This document shows positions 15,696 through 23,753 of a stretch of DNA of 64,000 nucleotides, one piece after another. A program made the position numbers and the translations under genes. This DNA is from Olsenella_K absiana (lineage in GTDB: Bacteria; Actinomycetota; Coriobacteriia; Coriobacteriales; Atopobiaceae), in NCBI RefSeq assembly GCF_036408855.1, contig NZ_JAZGJQ010000003.1:124001-188000 (forward strand), written 5' to 3'. Position 1 is the first letter of the stretch. Each line of letters starts with the position of its first letter. Under the pieces are notes generated by a model. The model did no database searches, was not told the DNA's origin, and saw nothing but the letters and a program-made list of their open reading frames with translations.

Positions 15696-16322
15696 ATGGC
15701 GAAGGTTCTGCTCCTCAACGGCAGCCCGCACAAGGCTGGCTGCACGGCGACGGCGCTCGGGCTCGTGCAGGGGGAGCTCGAGGCCGCGGGCGTCGAGTGC
15801 GAGGCGGTCTGGCTGGGCAACGACCCGAGCGCCGGCTGCATGGCGTGCCACTATTGCGCGACGCACGGCGCGTGCGTGCGCAACGACGTCGTGAACGAGC
15901 TGCTGCCCAAGTTCGAGGAGGCGGACGGCCTCGTGGTCGGCAGCCCGGTCCACTACGCGAGCGCGACGGGCACCGTGACCTCGGTCCTCGACAGGCTCTT
16001 CTACGCGAAGGACTTCGACACGCGCTTCAAGGTGGGCGCGGCAGTCGTCAGCTGCAGGCGCGGCGGAGCGAGCGCGACCTTCGACCAGCTCAACAAGTAC
16101 TTCACCATCTCGCAGATGCCGGTCGCCTCGAGCCGCTACTGGAACAGCGTGCACGGCAACACGCCCGAGGACGTCCTCAAGGACGTGGAGGGCTGCCAGA
16201 CCATGCGGATGCTCGGCCGCAACCTGGCGTTCCTCGTGAAGTCCATCGCCCTGGGCAAGGAGGCCTACGGCCTTCCCGAGGTGGAGGACCCCAAGTGGAC
16301 CAACTTCGCGGACGGCAAGTAG
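15696..16322 (+). CDS. NADPH-dependent FMN reductase-like flavoprotein
   Basis: Flavodoxin-fold protein. The start KVLLLNGSPHKAGCTATAL carries the phosphate-binding loop, and GSPVHYASATGTV matches the second flavin loop. Cysteines in CMACHYCATHGACV are typical of the iron-sulfur-flavoprotein/FMN-reductase group, although a full cluster site is not evident. ATG 15696 has GGAGAGAAGG upstream. It probably reduces flavin or quinone-type acceptors; the substrate is unknown. It precedes the folate block by about 50 bases. Confidence 0.85.
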   Translation: MAKVLLLNGSPHKAGCTATALGLVQGELEAAGVECEAVWLGNDPSAGCMACHYCATHGACVRNDVVNELLPKFEEADGLVVGSPVHYASATGTVTSVLDRLFYAKDFDTRFKVGAAVVSCRRGGASATFDQLNKYFTISQMPVASSRYWNSVHGNTPEDVLKDVEGCQTMRMLGRNLAFLVKSIALGKEAYGLPEVEDPKWTNFADGK

Positions 16323-16375
16323 CCGGGCCGAAGGCGGGCTGCCGGCGCGCTGGCCGAGAAGGGCGGGCGAGGCCG

Positions 16376-17020
16376 ATGAGCGAGGACGCGAGAGGCGAGG
16401 GCGTCCGTGCGGGCACCCCCGGCGTGCGCGAGGCCAAGCGGGAGCTGAGGGCGCGCATGCTCGTGGCGAGGTCCCGCCTGGGCGCCGAGGCGCGCGCCCG
16501 GGCGGACGGGCGGATCCGGCAGAACCTGGTCTCCCTTCCCGAGTTCGCGCGGGCGGACGTGGTCCTCGCCTACCTCGCCATAGGCGACGAGGTGGAGACG
16601 CGGGGGGTCATCCGGGACGCGTGGGCTGCGGGCAAGGCCGTCGCGCTCCCGCGCGTGGAGGGGCCGCACCGCATGGGCTTCTACCTCGTCGACGCGCGCG
16701 ACGGGTTCGAGGAGTCGCTCGAGAGGAGCTCCTTCGGGGTGCTGGAGCCCGCCGGCGACCCTGACCGCCGCGTCTGCCCGGACGCGCTCGACGCGCATGC
16801 CCTGGCGGTGGTGCCGGGGCTCGCCTTCGACCGCACGGGCCTGAGGCTCGGCTACGGGGGCGGCTTCTACGACGCGTTCCTCGCGGGGTTCTGCGGAGCT
16901 GCGGCCGGGCTCTGCCGGGAGGCCTCGCTCCTCGACGCGCTCGAGGCCGAGCCGCACGACCGTGCGGTGGGCGTCGTCGTCACCGAGGGCGGCTGCCTCA
17001 GGACGAGTTGCGCCGTATGA
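16376..17020 (+). CDS. 5-formyltetrahydrofolate cyclo-ligase
   Basis: Converts 5-formyl-THF plus ATP to 5,10-methenyl-THF, returning the storage folate to the active pool. The 214 residues carry the basic N-terminus KRELRARMLVARSRL and the diagnostic GLRLGYGGGFYD near residue 157, with a VVPGLAFD strand before it. A short insert (CGAAAGLCREASLLDAL) follows the GGGFYD helix. It fits with fhs and folD immediately downstream. Start ATG 16376 follows a purine-rich GGGCGAGG. Confidence 0.92.
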   Translation: MSEDARGEGVRAGTPGVREAKRELRARMLVARSRLGAEARARADGRIRQNLVSLPEFARADVVLAYLAIGDEVETRGVIRDAWAAGKAVALPRVEGPHRMGFYLVDARDGFEESLERSSFGVLEPAGDPDRRVCPDALDAHALAVVPGLAFDRTGLRLGYGGGFYDAFLAGFCGAAAGLCREASLLDALEAEPHDRAVGVVVTEGGCLRTSCAV

Positions 17021-17072
17021 GTCTATTGGATGGCCGAGCGCCCGTTTTCGCGACGCGGGGGCGACGGTGGGG

Positions 17073-17155
17073 CACAATGGGAGGTGGTCAGTTCGTCCCG
17101 TGAAACCCGGTAACCATTGGCGTCGACCAGCGCCATAAAGCGAAAGGAACCAAGG
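17073..17155 (+). promoter_or_regulatory. Candidate fhs promoter and structured leader
   Basis: A -10-like CACAAT (17073-17078) would start transcription near 17085. The leader begins with TGGTC (17085-17089), which can pair with GACCA (17125-17129). The enclosed segment has further short complementary runs. The arrangement resembles a small ligand-binding leader, but I cannot match it to a known riboswitch class. Confidence 0.35.
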
Positions 17156-18823
17156 ATGGCAAAGACGGACATCGAGATCGCCCAGGAAGCGACCATGCTC
17201 CCCATCACGCAGGTGGCCGAGAGGGCCGGCCTCAAGCCCGAGCAGCTCGAGCTCTATGGCAACCACAAGGCCAAGGTCGACATCCACGCCCTCAAGGACG
17301 CCCCGATGAAGGGCAAGCTCGTGCTCGTCACCGCCATCAACCCCACGCCGGCCGGCGAGGGCAAGACCACCACGTCCGTCGGCCTCGAGGACGCACTCTG
17401 CAGGATGGGCAAGAACGCCCTGCTCTGCCTGCGCGAGCCCTCGCTCGGCCCCGTCTTCGGCATCAAGGGCGGGGCCGCGGGCGGCGGCTACGCCCAGGTC
17501 GTCCCCATGGAGGACATCAACCTGCACTTCACCGGCGACTTCCACGCCATCGGCGCCGCCAACAACCTCTGCGCCGCCATGCTCGACAACCACATCAAGC
17601 AGGGCAACGCCCTCGGCATCGACCCGCGCCGCATCGTCTGGAAGCGCTGCGTCGACATGAACGACCGCCAGCTCAGGAGCGTCGTCGACGGCCTGGGCGG
17701 CGTCGCCAACGGCATGCCGCGCGAGGACGGCTTCGACATCACCGTGGCCTCCGAGGTCATGGCCGTGTTCTGCCTGGCGACCGACCTCATGGACCTCAAG
17801 GCGCGCCTCGGCCGCATGGTCGTGGCCTACACCTACGACCGCAGGCCGGTCACGGTCCACGACATCCACGCGGAGGGCGCCATGACGGCGCTGCTCAAGG
17901 ACGCCATCAAGCCCAACCTCGTGCAGACGCTCGAGAACAACCCCGCCTTCGTCCACGGCGGGCCCTTCGCCAACATCGCCCACGGCTGCAACTCGGTCGA
18001 GGCCACGACCACGGCCCTGAAGCTCGCGGACTACGTCGTCACTGAGGCCGGCTTCGGCGCGGACCTCGGCGCGGAGAAGTTCCTCGACATCAAGTGCCGC
18101 TACGCGGGCATCAAGCCCGACGCGGTCGTGCTCGTCGCGACGGTGCGCGCGCTCAAGTACAACGGCGGCGTGCCGAAGGCCGAGCTCGGCGAGGAGAACC
18201 TCGAGGCCGTGCGCGCGGGCCTGCCCAACCTGCTGCGCCACGTCTCCAACGTCAAGGACGTCTGGGGCCTGCCGGTCGTCGTGGCCGTCAACGCCTTCCC
18301 GACGGACACGGAGGCGGAGCTCGCGCTCGTCGAGCGCGAGTGCGAGAAGCTCGGCGTCAACGTCGCGCTCTCCGAGGTCTGGGCCAAGGGTGGCGAGGGC
18401 GGCCTCGCGCTCGCCGAGGAGGTCGTGCGCCTGTGCGAGCAGCCGAGCGACTTCCGCTTCGCCTACGAGCTCGACGAGTCCCTGGGCGATAAGATCTCGG
18501 ACATCGCGACCAAGGTCTACCACGCCGACGGCGTCGACTACACGACCAAGGCGGCCAAGCAGCTCAAGGAGCTGGAGGACCTCGGCTTCGGCGGCCTGCC
18601 GGTGTGCGTCGCCAAGACCCAGTACTCCTTCACCGACGACCAGCACAAGCTGGGGGCCCCCGAGGGCTTCCGCATCACGGTGCGCAACCTCAAGGTGTCC
18701 GCGGGCGCGGGCTTCGTGGTCGCCCTCACCGGCGACATCATGACGATGCCGGGCCTCCCCAAGGTGCCCGCCGCGGAGAAGATCGACGTGACGCCGGACG
18801 GCAGGATCGTCGGCCTGTTCTAG
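17156..18823 (+). CDS. fhs: Formate-tetrahydrofolate ligase
   Basis: Forms 10-formyl-THF from formate, THF and ATP. With pyruvate formate-lyase in the same window it can route fermentation formate into one-carbon metabolism. The 555 residues are the family norm. The P-loop region is TPAGEGKTTTSVGL near residue 65, and REPSLGPVFGIKGGAAGGG follows. ATG 17156 is used because AAAGGA precedes it; the upstream in-frame ATG lacks a ribosome site. Confidence 0.98.
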   Translation: MAKTDIEIAQEATMLPITQVAERAGLKPEQLELYGNHKAKVDIHALKDAPMKGKLVLVTAINPTPAGEGKTTTSVGLEDALCRMGKNALLCLREPSLGPVFGIKGGAAGGGYAQVVPMEDINLHFTGDFHAIGAANNLCAAMLDNHIKQGNALGIDPRRIVWKRCVDMNDRQLRSVVDGLGGVANGMPREDGFDITVASEVMAVFCLATDLMDLKARLGRMVVAYTYDRRPVTVHDIHAEGAMTALLKDAIKPNLVQTLENNPAFVHGGPFANIAHGCNSVEATTTALKLADYVVTEAGFGADLGAEKFLDIKCRYAGIKPDAVVLVATVRALKYNGGVPKAELGEENLEAVRAGLPNLLRHVSNVKDVWGLPVVVAVNAFPTDTEAELALVERECEKLGVNVALSEVWAKGGEGGLALAEEVVRLCEQPSDFRFAYELDESLGDKISDIATKVYHADGVDYTTKAAKQLKELEDLGFGGLPVCVAKTQYSFTDDQHKLGAPEGFRITVRNLKVSAGAGFVVALTGDIMTMPGLPKVPAAEKIDVTPDGRIVGLF

Positions 18824-18849
18824 GCGACGAGACCGAGCGAGGCCATGCG

Positions 18850-18880
18850 GGCGGGGCGCCCCGATCCGGAGTGCCCCGCC
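18850..18880 (+). terminator. Weak hairpin between fhs and the cyclodeaminase gene
   Basis: An 8-bp stem GGCGGGGC/GCCCCGCC with a 15-nt loop. There is no T-run, so partial termination or an mRNA-processing barrier is as likely as full termination. Confidence 0.4.
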
Positions 18881-18922
18881 TCGTCTGTGGCGCAGATGAC
18901 CACCGTGAGAAAGTTGGCTTCC

Positions 18923-19555
18923 ATGTACCAGAGAGTCGTGGACGCGAGCTGCGCGGAGTTCGCCGAGAGGCTCGCCGCGAAGCTGTCCGTCCCGGGCGGC
19001 GGGAGTGCCGCCGCCTACGTCGGTGCCCTCTCGAGCGCGCTCTGCTCGATGACGGCCGTCTTCACCGTAGGCAAGCCGCGCTATGCCGAGCACGAGCGCG
19101 ACCTCGAGCGGATCCTCGGCGAGGCGGAGGGGGTCCGCCTAAGGCTCCTCGAGCTCGTCGACGCCGACGCCTCCGCCCTTGAGCCGCTGACGAGGGCCTA
19201 CGCCCTCCCGAGGACGGACCCCGCTCGCGCGGCCACCCTCGAGCGGGCGACGAAGGACGCCTGCGCGGCGCCGATGGAGGCTATGGAGCTCGTGGCGCGC
19301 ACGATCGACCTCGTCGACGAGGCGCAGCGCAAGTGCTCGAGGCTGCTCGTCTCGGACGCGGGGGTGGCGGCCCTTCTCGCTCGCGCGGCGCTCGAGGCGG
19401 CGAGCCTCAATGTCTTCGTGAACACCGCCAACCTCGCCGACCGCGCGTGGGCCGAGGCCACGGAGGCGCGCTGCGACGAGCTGCTCGCCACGTACGTGCC
19501 GAGGGCCGAGGCCGTCGAAGCGAGGGTCATGGAGAAGATCAGGGGGGCTGAGTGA
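18923..19555 (+). CDS. fchA: Cyclodeaminase/cyclohydrolase family protein (FchA-like)
   Basis: Member of the formiminotransferase-cyclodeaminase/methenyl-THF cyclohydrolase family. The hallmark is LSVPGGGSAAAYVGALSSAL near residue 25, followed by an all-helical fold. FchA-type enzymes hydrolyse 5,10-methenyl-THF. It would therefore overlap in activity with the FolD cyclohydrolase encoded next. I start at ATG 18923, which places the helix at the usual distance from the N-terminus, although the ribosome site is weak. The stop overlaps the folD start (TGATG). Confidence 0.85.
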   Translation: MYQRVVDASCAEFAERLAAKLSVPGGGSAAAYVGALSSALCSMTAVFTVGKPRYAEHERDLERILGEAEGVRLRLLELVDADASALEPLTRAYALPRTDPARAATLERATKDACAAPMEAMELVARTIDLVDEAQRKCSRLLVSDAGVAALLARAALEAASLNVFVNTANLADRAWAEATEARCDELLATYVPRAEAVEARVMEKIRGAE

Positions 19556-20412
19556 TGGCACGGCTGATGAGGGGGGCGCCGGTCGCGAAGGCACTCGTGG
19601 AGGAGGTCGCCGGGCGCGCGTCCGCGCTCGCGTCGGCGGGGGTGGTCCCGAAGCTCGCCGTCGTGCGGGTGGGCGCGCGGGAGGCGGACCTCTCCTACGA
19701 GCGGGGGATCGAGAAGCGCTGCGCCGCCTGCGGGATCGAGCTGGAGCACGTCCTTCTCGGCGACCGATGCACCTCGGCCGAGCTCGTCTCTGCGATCGAG
19801 CGCGTGGGCGAGGACGCCACCGTGCACGGGTGCCTCCTCATGAGGCCGCTGCCGGAGGGGCTCGACGAGGCTGCGGCGTGCGCCGCGATCGCGCCGGAGA
19901 AGGACGTGGACTGCGCGACGGCCGCCTCGCTGCTGGGCGTCTTCGAGGGGCGGGCGGTGGGCTTCCCGCCGTGCACGGCCGAGGCGGTCATGCAGGTCCT
20001 GCGCCACTACGGGGTCGCGCTGGCGGGCGCCGACGCCTGCGTCGTCGGCCGCTCCCTCGTGATCGGCCGGCCCGTGTCGATGATGCTCATGGGCGCCGAC
20101 GCGACCGTCACGACGTGCCACTCGAGGACGCGCGACCTCGCCGCGCACTGCCGGGCGGCGGACGTCGTGGTCGTCGCCGCGGGGCATGCGGGCATCTTCG
20201 ACGCCTCGTGCGCCGCCCCGGGCCAGGTCGTGGTCGACGTGGGGATCAACTGGGACGAGGAGGCGGGCAGGCTCGTGGGCGACGTCGACTTCGGAGCCGT
20301 GGAGCCCGTCGTGGGCGCGATCACGCCCGTGCCGGGCGGGGTGGGCGCCGTGACGACGGCCTGCCTGGCCATGCACGTGGTCGAGGCCGCGGAGAGGAGC
20401 GTGGGAAGATGA
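19555..20412 (+). CDS. folD: Bifunctional methylene-THF dehydrogenase/methenyl-THF cyclohydrolase
   Basis: Interconverts 5,10-methylene-THF and 10-formyl-THF using NADP. The 285 residues show CGIELEHV, the substrate-loop region LLMRPLPEGL, KDVDC, the Rossmann signature VVGRSLVIGRPVSMML and the C-terminal TPVPGGVGAVTT. The usual Tyr-X3-Lys site is SYERGIEKR, so the catalytic lysine is present. It is coupled to its neighbours by overlapping start/stop codons on both sides. Confidence 0.95.
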   Translation: MARLMRGAPVAKALVEEVAGRASALASAGVVPKLAVVRVGAREADLSYERGIEKRCAACGIELEHVLLGDRCTSAELVSAIERVGEDATVHGCLLMRPLPEGLDEAAACAAIAPEKDVDCATAASLLGVFEGRAVGFPPCTAEAVMQVLRHYGVALAGADACVVGRSLVIGRPVSMMLMGADATVTTCHSRTRDLAAHCRAADVVVVAAGHAGIFDASCAAPGQVVVDVGINWDEEAGRLVGDVDFGAVEPVVGAITPVPGGVGAVTTACLAMHVVEAAERSVGR

Positions 20413-21062
20413 TCGAGGAGACGAGCTCCTACCGCGAGGCGGAGCTGACGGGGGAGCGCGACGCCTTCGGGCGCGAGCTCAACGACCAGGGCTTCGCCCG
20501 CCTCGACAAGGCGAGGGCGGAGGCCGCCGTGCGCGAGTTCCTCCTCGCCATCGGGGAGGACCCGGACCGCGAGGGCCTCGCGGGCACGCCCGAGCGGGTG
20601 GCGCGCGCCTGCGAGGAGCTGCTCGGCGGCATGCAGGAGGACCCCGGGGCGCACCTGAGGAGGCAGTTCAGGGAGGACCACAACCAGGAGATGGTGGTCG
20701 TGAAGGACATCCCGTTCTCCTCGATGTGCGAGCACCACATCCTGCCTTTCGTGGGACGCGCCTCCGTCGCCTACATCCCGCGGGCGGGCCGCATCACGGG
20801 GCTCTCGAAGATAGCGCGCTGCGTCACGGGCTACGCCCGGCGCCTCCAGGTGCAGGAGCGGCTGACGTCCGAGATAGCAGACGCCCTGGTCGCCGAGCTC
20901 GACCCCCTGGGTGCGATGGTCGTCCTCGAGGCGGAGCACACCTGCATGACCATGCGGGGCGCGAGGAGCGCCGGGTCGCTCACCACGACGTCGGCCGTGC
21001 GCGGCGTCTTCAGGGAGGACATAAGGACGCGCGAGGAGGCCCTTCGCCTCCTCGGCAAGTAG
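20409..21062 (+). CDS. folE: GTP cyclohydrolase I
   Basis: Converts GTP to 7,8-dihydroneopterin triphosphate, the first step to folate and queuosine precursors. The 217 residues contain the zinc and catalytic motifs SSMCEHHILPF and EAEHTCMTMRG, and GLSKIARCV. The first 35 residues are an extra tail. ATG overlaps the folD stop (ATGA). A QueD-like gene two positions downstream could use its product. Confidence 0.96.
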   Translation: MIEETSSYREAELTGERDAFGRELNDQGFARLDKARAEAAVREFLLAIGEDPDREGLAGTPERVARACEELLGGMQEDPGAHLRRQFREDHNQEMVVVKDIPFSSMCEHHILPFVGRASVAYIPRAGRITGLSKIARCVTGYARRLQVQERLTSEIADALVAELDPLGAMVVLEAEHTCMTMRGARSAGSLTTTSAVRGVFREDIRTREEALRLLGK

Positions 21063-21085
21063 GCGCGAGGCGCGCGAGGAGAGAC

Positions 21086-22546
21086 ATGTACCAGGTTCCG
21101 TTCGAGATTCCCGAATACACCTACGAAGAGGCGACGGCTCGGCTGCGCGAGACCCGGCGCTTCGGCATCCAGCCGATGCTCGAGAGCGTGGAGGACATGC
21201 TGGCAGAGCTCGGCGACCCCGACCTCGCCTTCAGGAGCCTGCAGGTCGCGGGCACCAACGGCAAGACGTCGACCTCGCGCTTCGCGGCGCAGGTCCTCAT
21301 GGGCGAGGGCCTGCGGGTGGCGCTCTACACGTCGCCCGAGCTCGTGAGCCTGACCGAGCGCATGGAGGTGCAGGGCCACCCCGTGAGCGAGCCCGCCTTC
21401 GCCCACGGCGTCGCGGCGGCCCGCGAGGCGGGCCTGCGCGTCAACGCGCGCCGCGCGGCCGCGGGCGAGCGCCCCTACGACGTCACCGAGTTCGACCTCA
21501 TCACCGTCGCCGCCTGCGTCGTCTTCGCCGAGGCCGGCGTGGACGTGGCGGTCCTCGAGTGCGGGATGGGCGGCCGCTGGGACGCCACCAGCGCCGTGAA
21601 GTCCATAGAGGGCGTCGCCGTGACCGGGATCGGCCTCGACCACATGCGTATCCTCGGCGACACGCTGGAGAAGATCGCGGGCGAGAAGGCCGCCATCATC
21701 AGGCGCGGCCGCACCTGCGTGCTCGGCGCGGGCACGGCGACGCCCGCCTCGGTCGAGGACGTCTTCCTCGCGCGCTGCGAGGAGGAGGGTGTGACGCCGG
21801 TGCTCGTGAGGCCCGAGGAGCCAGCCGACGCCGCCGGCGTGATGCAGCCCGGCGAGCCGCGGGCCCACGAGGGGTTGCCGCTCGCGACCTTCCACGTGCG
21901 CCAGCGCCCCGACAGGATCGGCGCCGCCCTCATCGTCGACGTTCGCCTGCCCGACGGCAGCACCCACGAGGGCCTCTCCGCGCTCAAGCCCGCCTACCAG
22001 GCCGCCAACGTCGCCTGCGCGACCGTCCTCTGCGAGCGCTGGCTCGGGCGGCGCCTCGACGACGAGCGCCTCTTCGACTCGGTGGTCCGCTGCCCCACGC
22101 CCGGCCGCTTCGACGTCCTGCGCGCCGACCCCTGCGTCCTCATCGACGCCTGCCACAACCCGCAGAGCGTCGCCGCCTTCCTCGAGTCCGTGCGCGAGGT
22201 CGCGCCGAACGAGGCGGAACGGCCGGCCCTTCTCTGCGCGGTCCTGGCCGACAAGGACGTCAAGGGCATCGTGCGCCTGCTCGCGCCCGAGTTCCCCGAG
22301 GTCTACGTGACCGAGACCTCCTCGCCGAGGGCGCTTCCGGCCCCAGAGCTCGCGGAGGCCTTCCTGCGGGAGGGAAGGCCCGTCTCGGGGACCTTCGGCT
22401 CCGTGCCCGAGGCCTGCGCGGCCCTCGCCGAGGTCGCGTACGTGGCCTGCGGCTCGATCACGACGGCGGGCGAGGTGGCCGCCATCCTGAGGCCGGGCGT
22501 CCAGAACAGGCGCGGGGGAGACGACATCACGGCCGGGCGCGCGTAG
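21086..22546 (+). CDS. folC: Folylpolyglutamate synthase/dihydrofolate synthase
   Basis: ATP-dependent ligase of the Mur-ligase superfamily that adds glutamate to dihydropteroate and folates. The P-loop VAGTNGKTSTSRF is near residue 55, with LECGMGGRWDATS and DACHNPQS following. The 486 residues are slightly longer than usual. ATG 21086 follows GAGGAGAG and is 23 bases after folE. Confidence 0.95.
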   Translation: MYQVPFEIPEYTYEEATARLRETRRFGIQPMLESVEDMLAELGDPDLAFRSLQVAGTNGKTSTSRFAAQVLMGEGLRVALYTSPELVSLTERMEVQGHPVSEPAFAHGVAAAREAGLRVNARRAAAGERPYDVTEFDLITVAACVVFAEAGVDVAVLECGMGGRWDATSAVKSIEGVAVTGIGLDHMRILGDTLEKIAGEKAAIIRRGRTCVLGAGTATPASVEDVFLARCEEEGVTPVLVRPEEPADAAGVMQPGEPRAHEGLPLATFHVRQRPDRIGAALIVDVRLPDGSTHEGLSALKPAYQAANVACATVLCERWLGRRLDDERLFDSVVRCPTPGRFDVLRADPCVLIDACHNPQSVAAFLESVREVAPNEAERPALLCAVLADKDVKGIVRLLAPEFPEVYVTETSSPRALPAPELAEAFLREGRPVSGTFGSVPEACAALAEVAYVACGSITTAGEVAAILRPGVQNRRGGDDITAGRA

Positions 22547-22574
22547 GCGCCGGCCACGGGGAAGGAGCAGCAGG

Positions 22575-22997
22575 TTGTACGGACTCAAGACTGAGGCGAG
22601 CTTCGACTCGGCCCACTTCCTGACCGACTACCACGGCAAGTGCGAGAACCTCCACGGGCACCGTTGGCGCATGGTCGCCTACATCCGCCAGGACGGCCTG
22701 GGCCAGGAGGGCACCGAGCGCGACATGGTGCTCGACTTCGGGGCCTTCAAGCGCGTCGTGCGCGAGGAGGCCGCGCGGCTCGACCACACCTTCCTCGTGG
22801 AGGAGGGGTCGCTCGCGCCGGAGACGCTCGAGGCGCTGGAGCGTGAGGGCTTCTCGCTCACCGTGCTGCCCTTCCGCACGACGGCCGAGAACCTCGCGCG
22901 CCACTTCGCGGAGCGCCTCCTCGCGCGCGGCCTGCCGGTGAGCCAGGTCGACTGCTACGAGACGCCGCTCAACTGCGCGACCTACTTCGTGGGCTAG
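22575..22997 (+). CDS. queD: 6-pyruvoyl-tetrahydropterin synthase family protein (QueD-like)
   Basis: Acts on dihydroneopterin triphosphate; QueD makes 6-carboxy-tetrahydropterin for queuosine. Zinc ligands are the His of SAHF and the two of HGH. The catalytic Cys sits in CENLHGH, the C-X3-HGH spacing of QueD rather than the Glu-bearing PTPS-III that serves folate synthesis. A TTG start is used because GGAG lies upstream and no ATG fits. No other queuosine gene is visible, so the pathway is inferred. Length 140. Confidence 0.85.
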   Translation: MYGLKTEASFDSAHFLTDYHGKCENLHGHRWRMVAYIRQDGLGQEGTERDMVLDFGAFKRVVREEAARLDHTFLVEEGSLAPETLEALEREGFSLTVLPFRTTAENLARHFAERLLARGLPVSQVDCYETPLNCATYFVG

Positions 22998-23120
22998 GCG
23001 CGTTGTCGCCGGCGCTCCGACGGCGGTGCGGCGGGGCCCGCCGCCCCCTCGCCAGGCTGGCGCCCGCCGGCCGCACGGCCGCGCAGTCGTGCCGGCGTCG
23101 CCACGCCACCAGGGCGCCTT

Positions 23121-23129
23121 TGCTACAAT
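23121..23129 (+). promoter_or_regulatory. Extended -10 element upstream of zinc-ribbon gene
   Basis: TGCTACAAT is an extended -10 box about 100 bases before the ATG at 23232. No good -35 is seen. Confidence 0.4.
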
Positions 23130-23231
23130 CAAGAGAGCTTGGCTGGCGGCTTGCTGGCCGGAGGGCTGCCAGCGGTGCCGGCACGGCCTGGCTGCCAGCG
23201 CCTGAGACGAACCCCAAAGGAGCCTGTGCCC

Positions 23232-23663
23232 ATGTCTGATCTTCTCGAGCAGATCATCACGCCCGAGGTGAGGATGGTCCTCTACCTCATCGTCGCGTTC
23301 ATCGTGATGCTGTACGTCCTTTCTATCGTCTACGTGGTCCGCGACGCCCAGCGCAGGGGCGCGAACCCCTGGTGGCTGTGGGCGATCATCTCCGTGATCC
23401 CCATCATCGGTCTGCTCGCCTACGTGATCCTGCGCCCGAGCTCCTACCTCGTCGACCGCGAGGAGCAGGACCTCGACATCGCCCTGCGCGAGCACCAGCT
23501 CTCGCACTACGGCATCTGCCCGCAGTGCGGCGCGCCCATCGACCGGGACTTCGTGGTCTGCCCAATGTGCAACACGCAGGTCCGCAACGTCTGCCCGACC
23601 TGCCACCGCCCGCTCAACGCGGACTGGAAGGTCTGCCCGTACTGCCGTACGAGGATCCAGTAG
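23232..23663 (+). CDS. Membrane protein with double zinc ribbon
   Basis: 143 residues. Two transmembrane helices are clear: about 11-35 (VLYLIVAFIVMLYVLSIVYV) and 45-65 (WWLWAIISVIPIIGLLAYVI), with RDAQRRGANPW between them. The C-terminal third holds repeated CxxC knuckles (CPQCGAP, CPMC, CPTC, CPYC), so it should bind two zinc ions on the cytoplasmic side. The function is unknown; such proteins often anchor partners at the membrane. ATG 23232 follows AAGGAG. It is a single-gene unit. Confidence 0.85.
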   Translation: MSDLLEQIITPEVRMVLYLIVAFIVMLYVLSIVYVVRDAQRRGANPWWLWAIISVIPIIGLLAYVILRPSSYLVDREEQDLDIALREHQLSHYGICPQCGAPIDRDFVVCPMCNTQVRNVCPTCHRPLNADWKVCPYCRTRIQ

Positions 23664-23711
23664 CCCGCCCGTGCATGCCCGGCCGAGGCCGACCAGGCAG
23701 ACTGAGCAGAG

Positions 23712-23739
23712 GAGGGTCCCGGCTTCGGCCGGGGCCCTC
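23712..23739. terminator. Bidirectional hairpin terminator
   Basis: GAGGGTCCCGGC and GCCGGGGCCCTC form a near-perfect stem with a very short loop between two convergent genes (zinc-ribbon protein and esterase). It could serve both strands. Confidence 0.6.
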
Positions 23740-23753
23740 CCCTCGTCTCGCCC

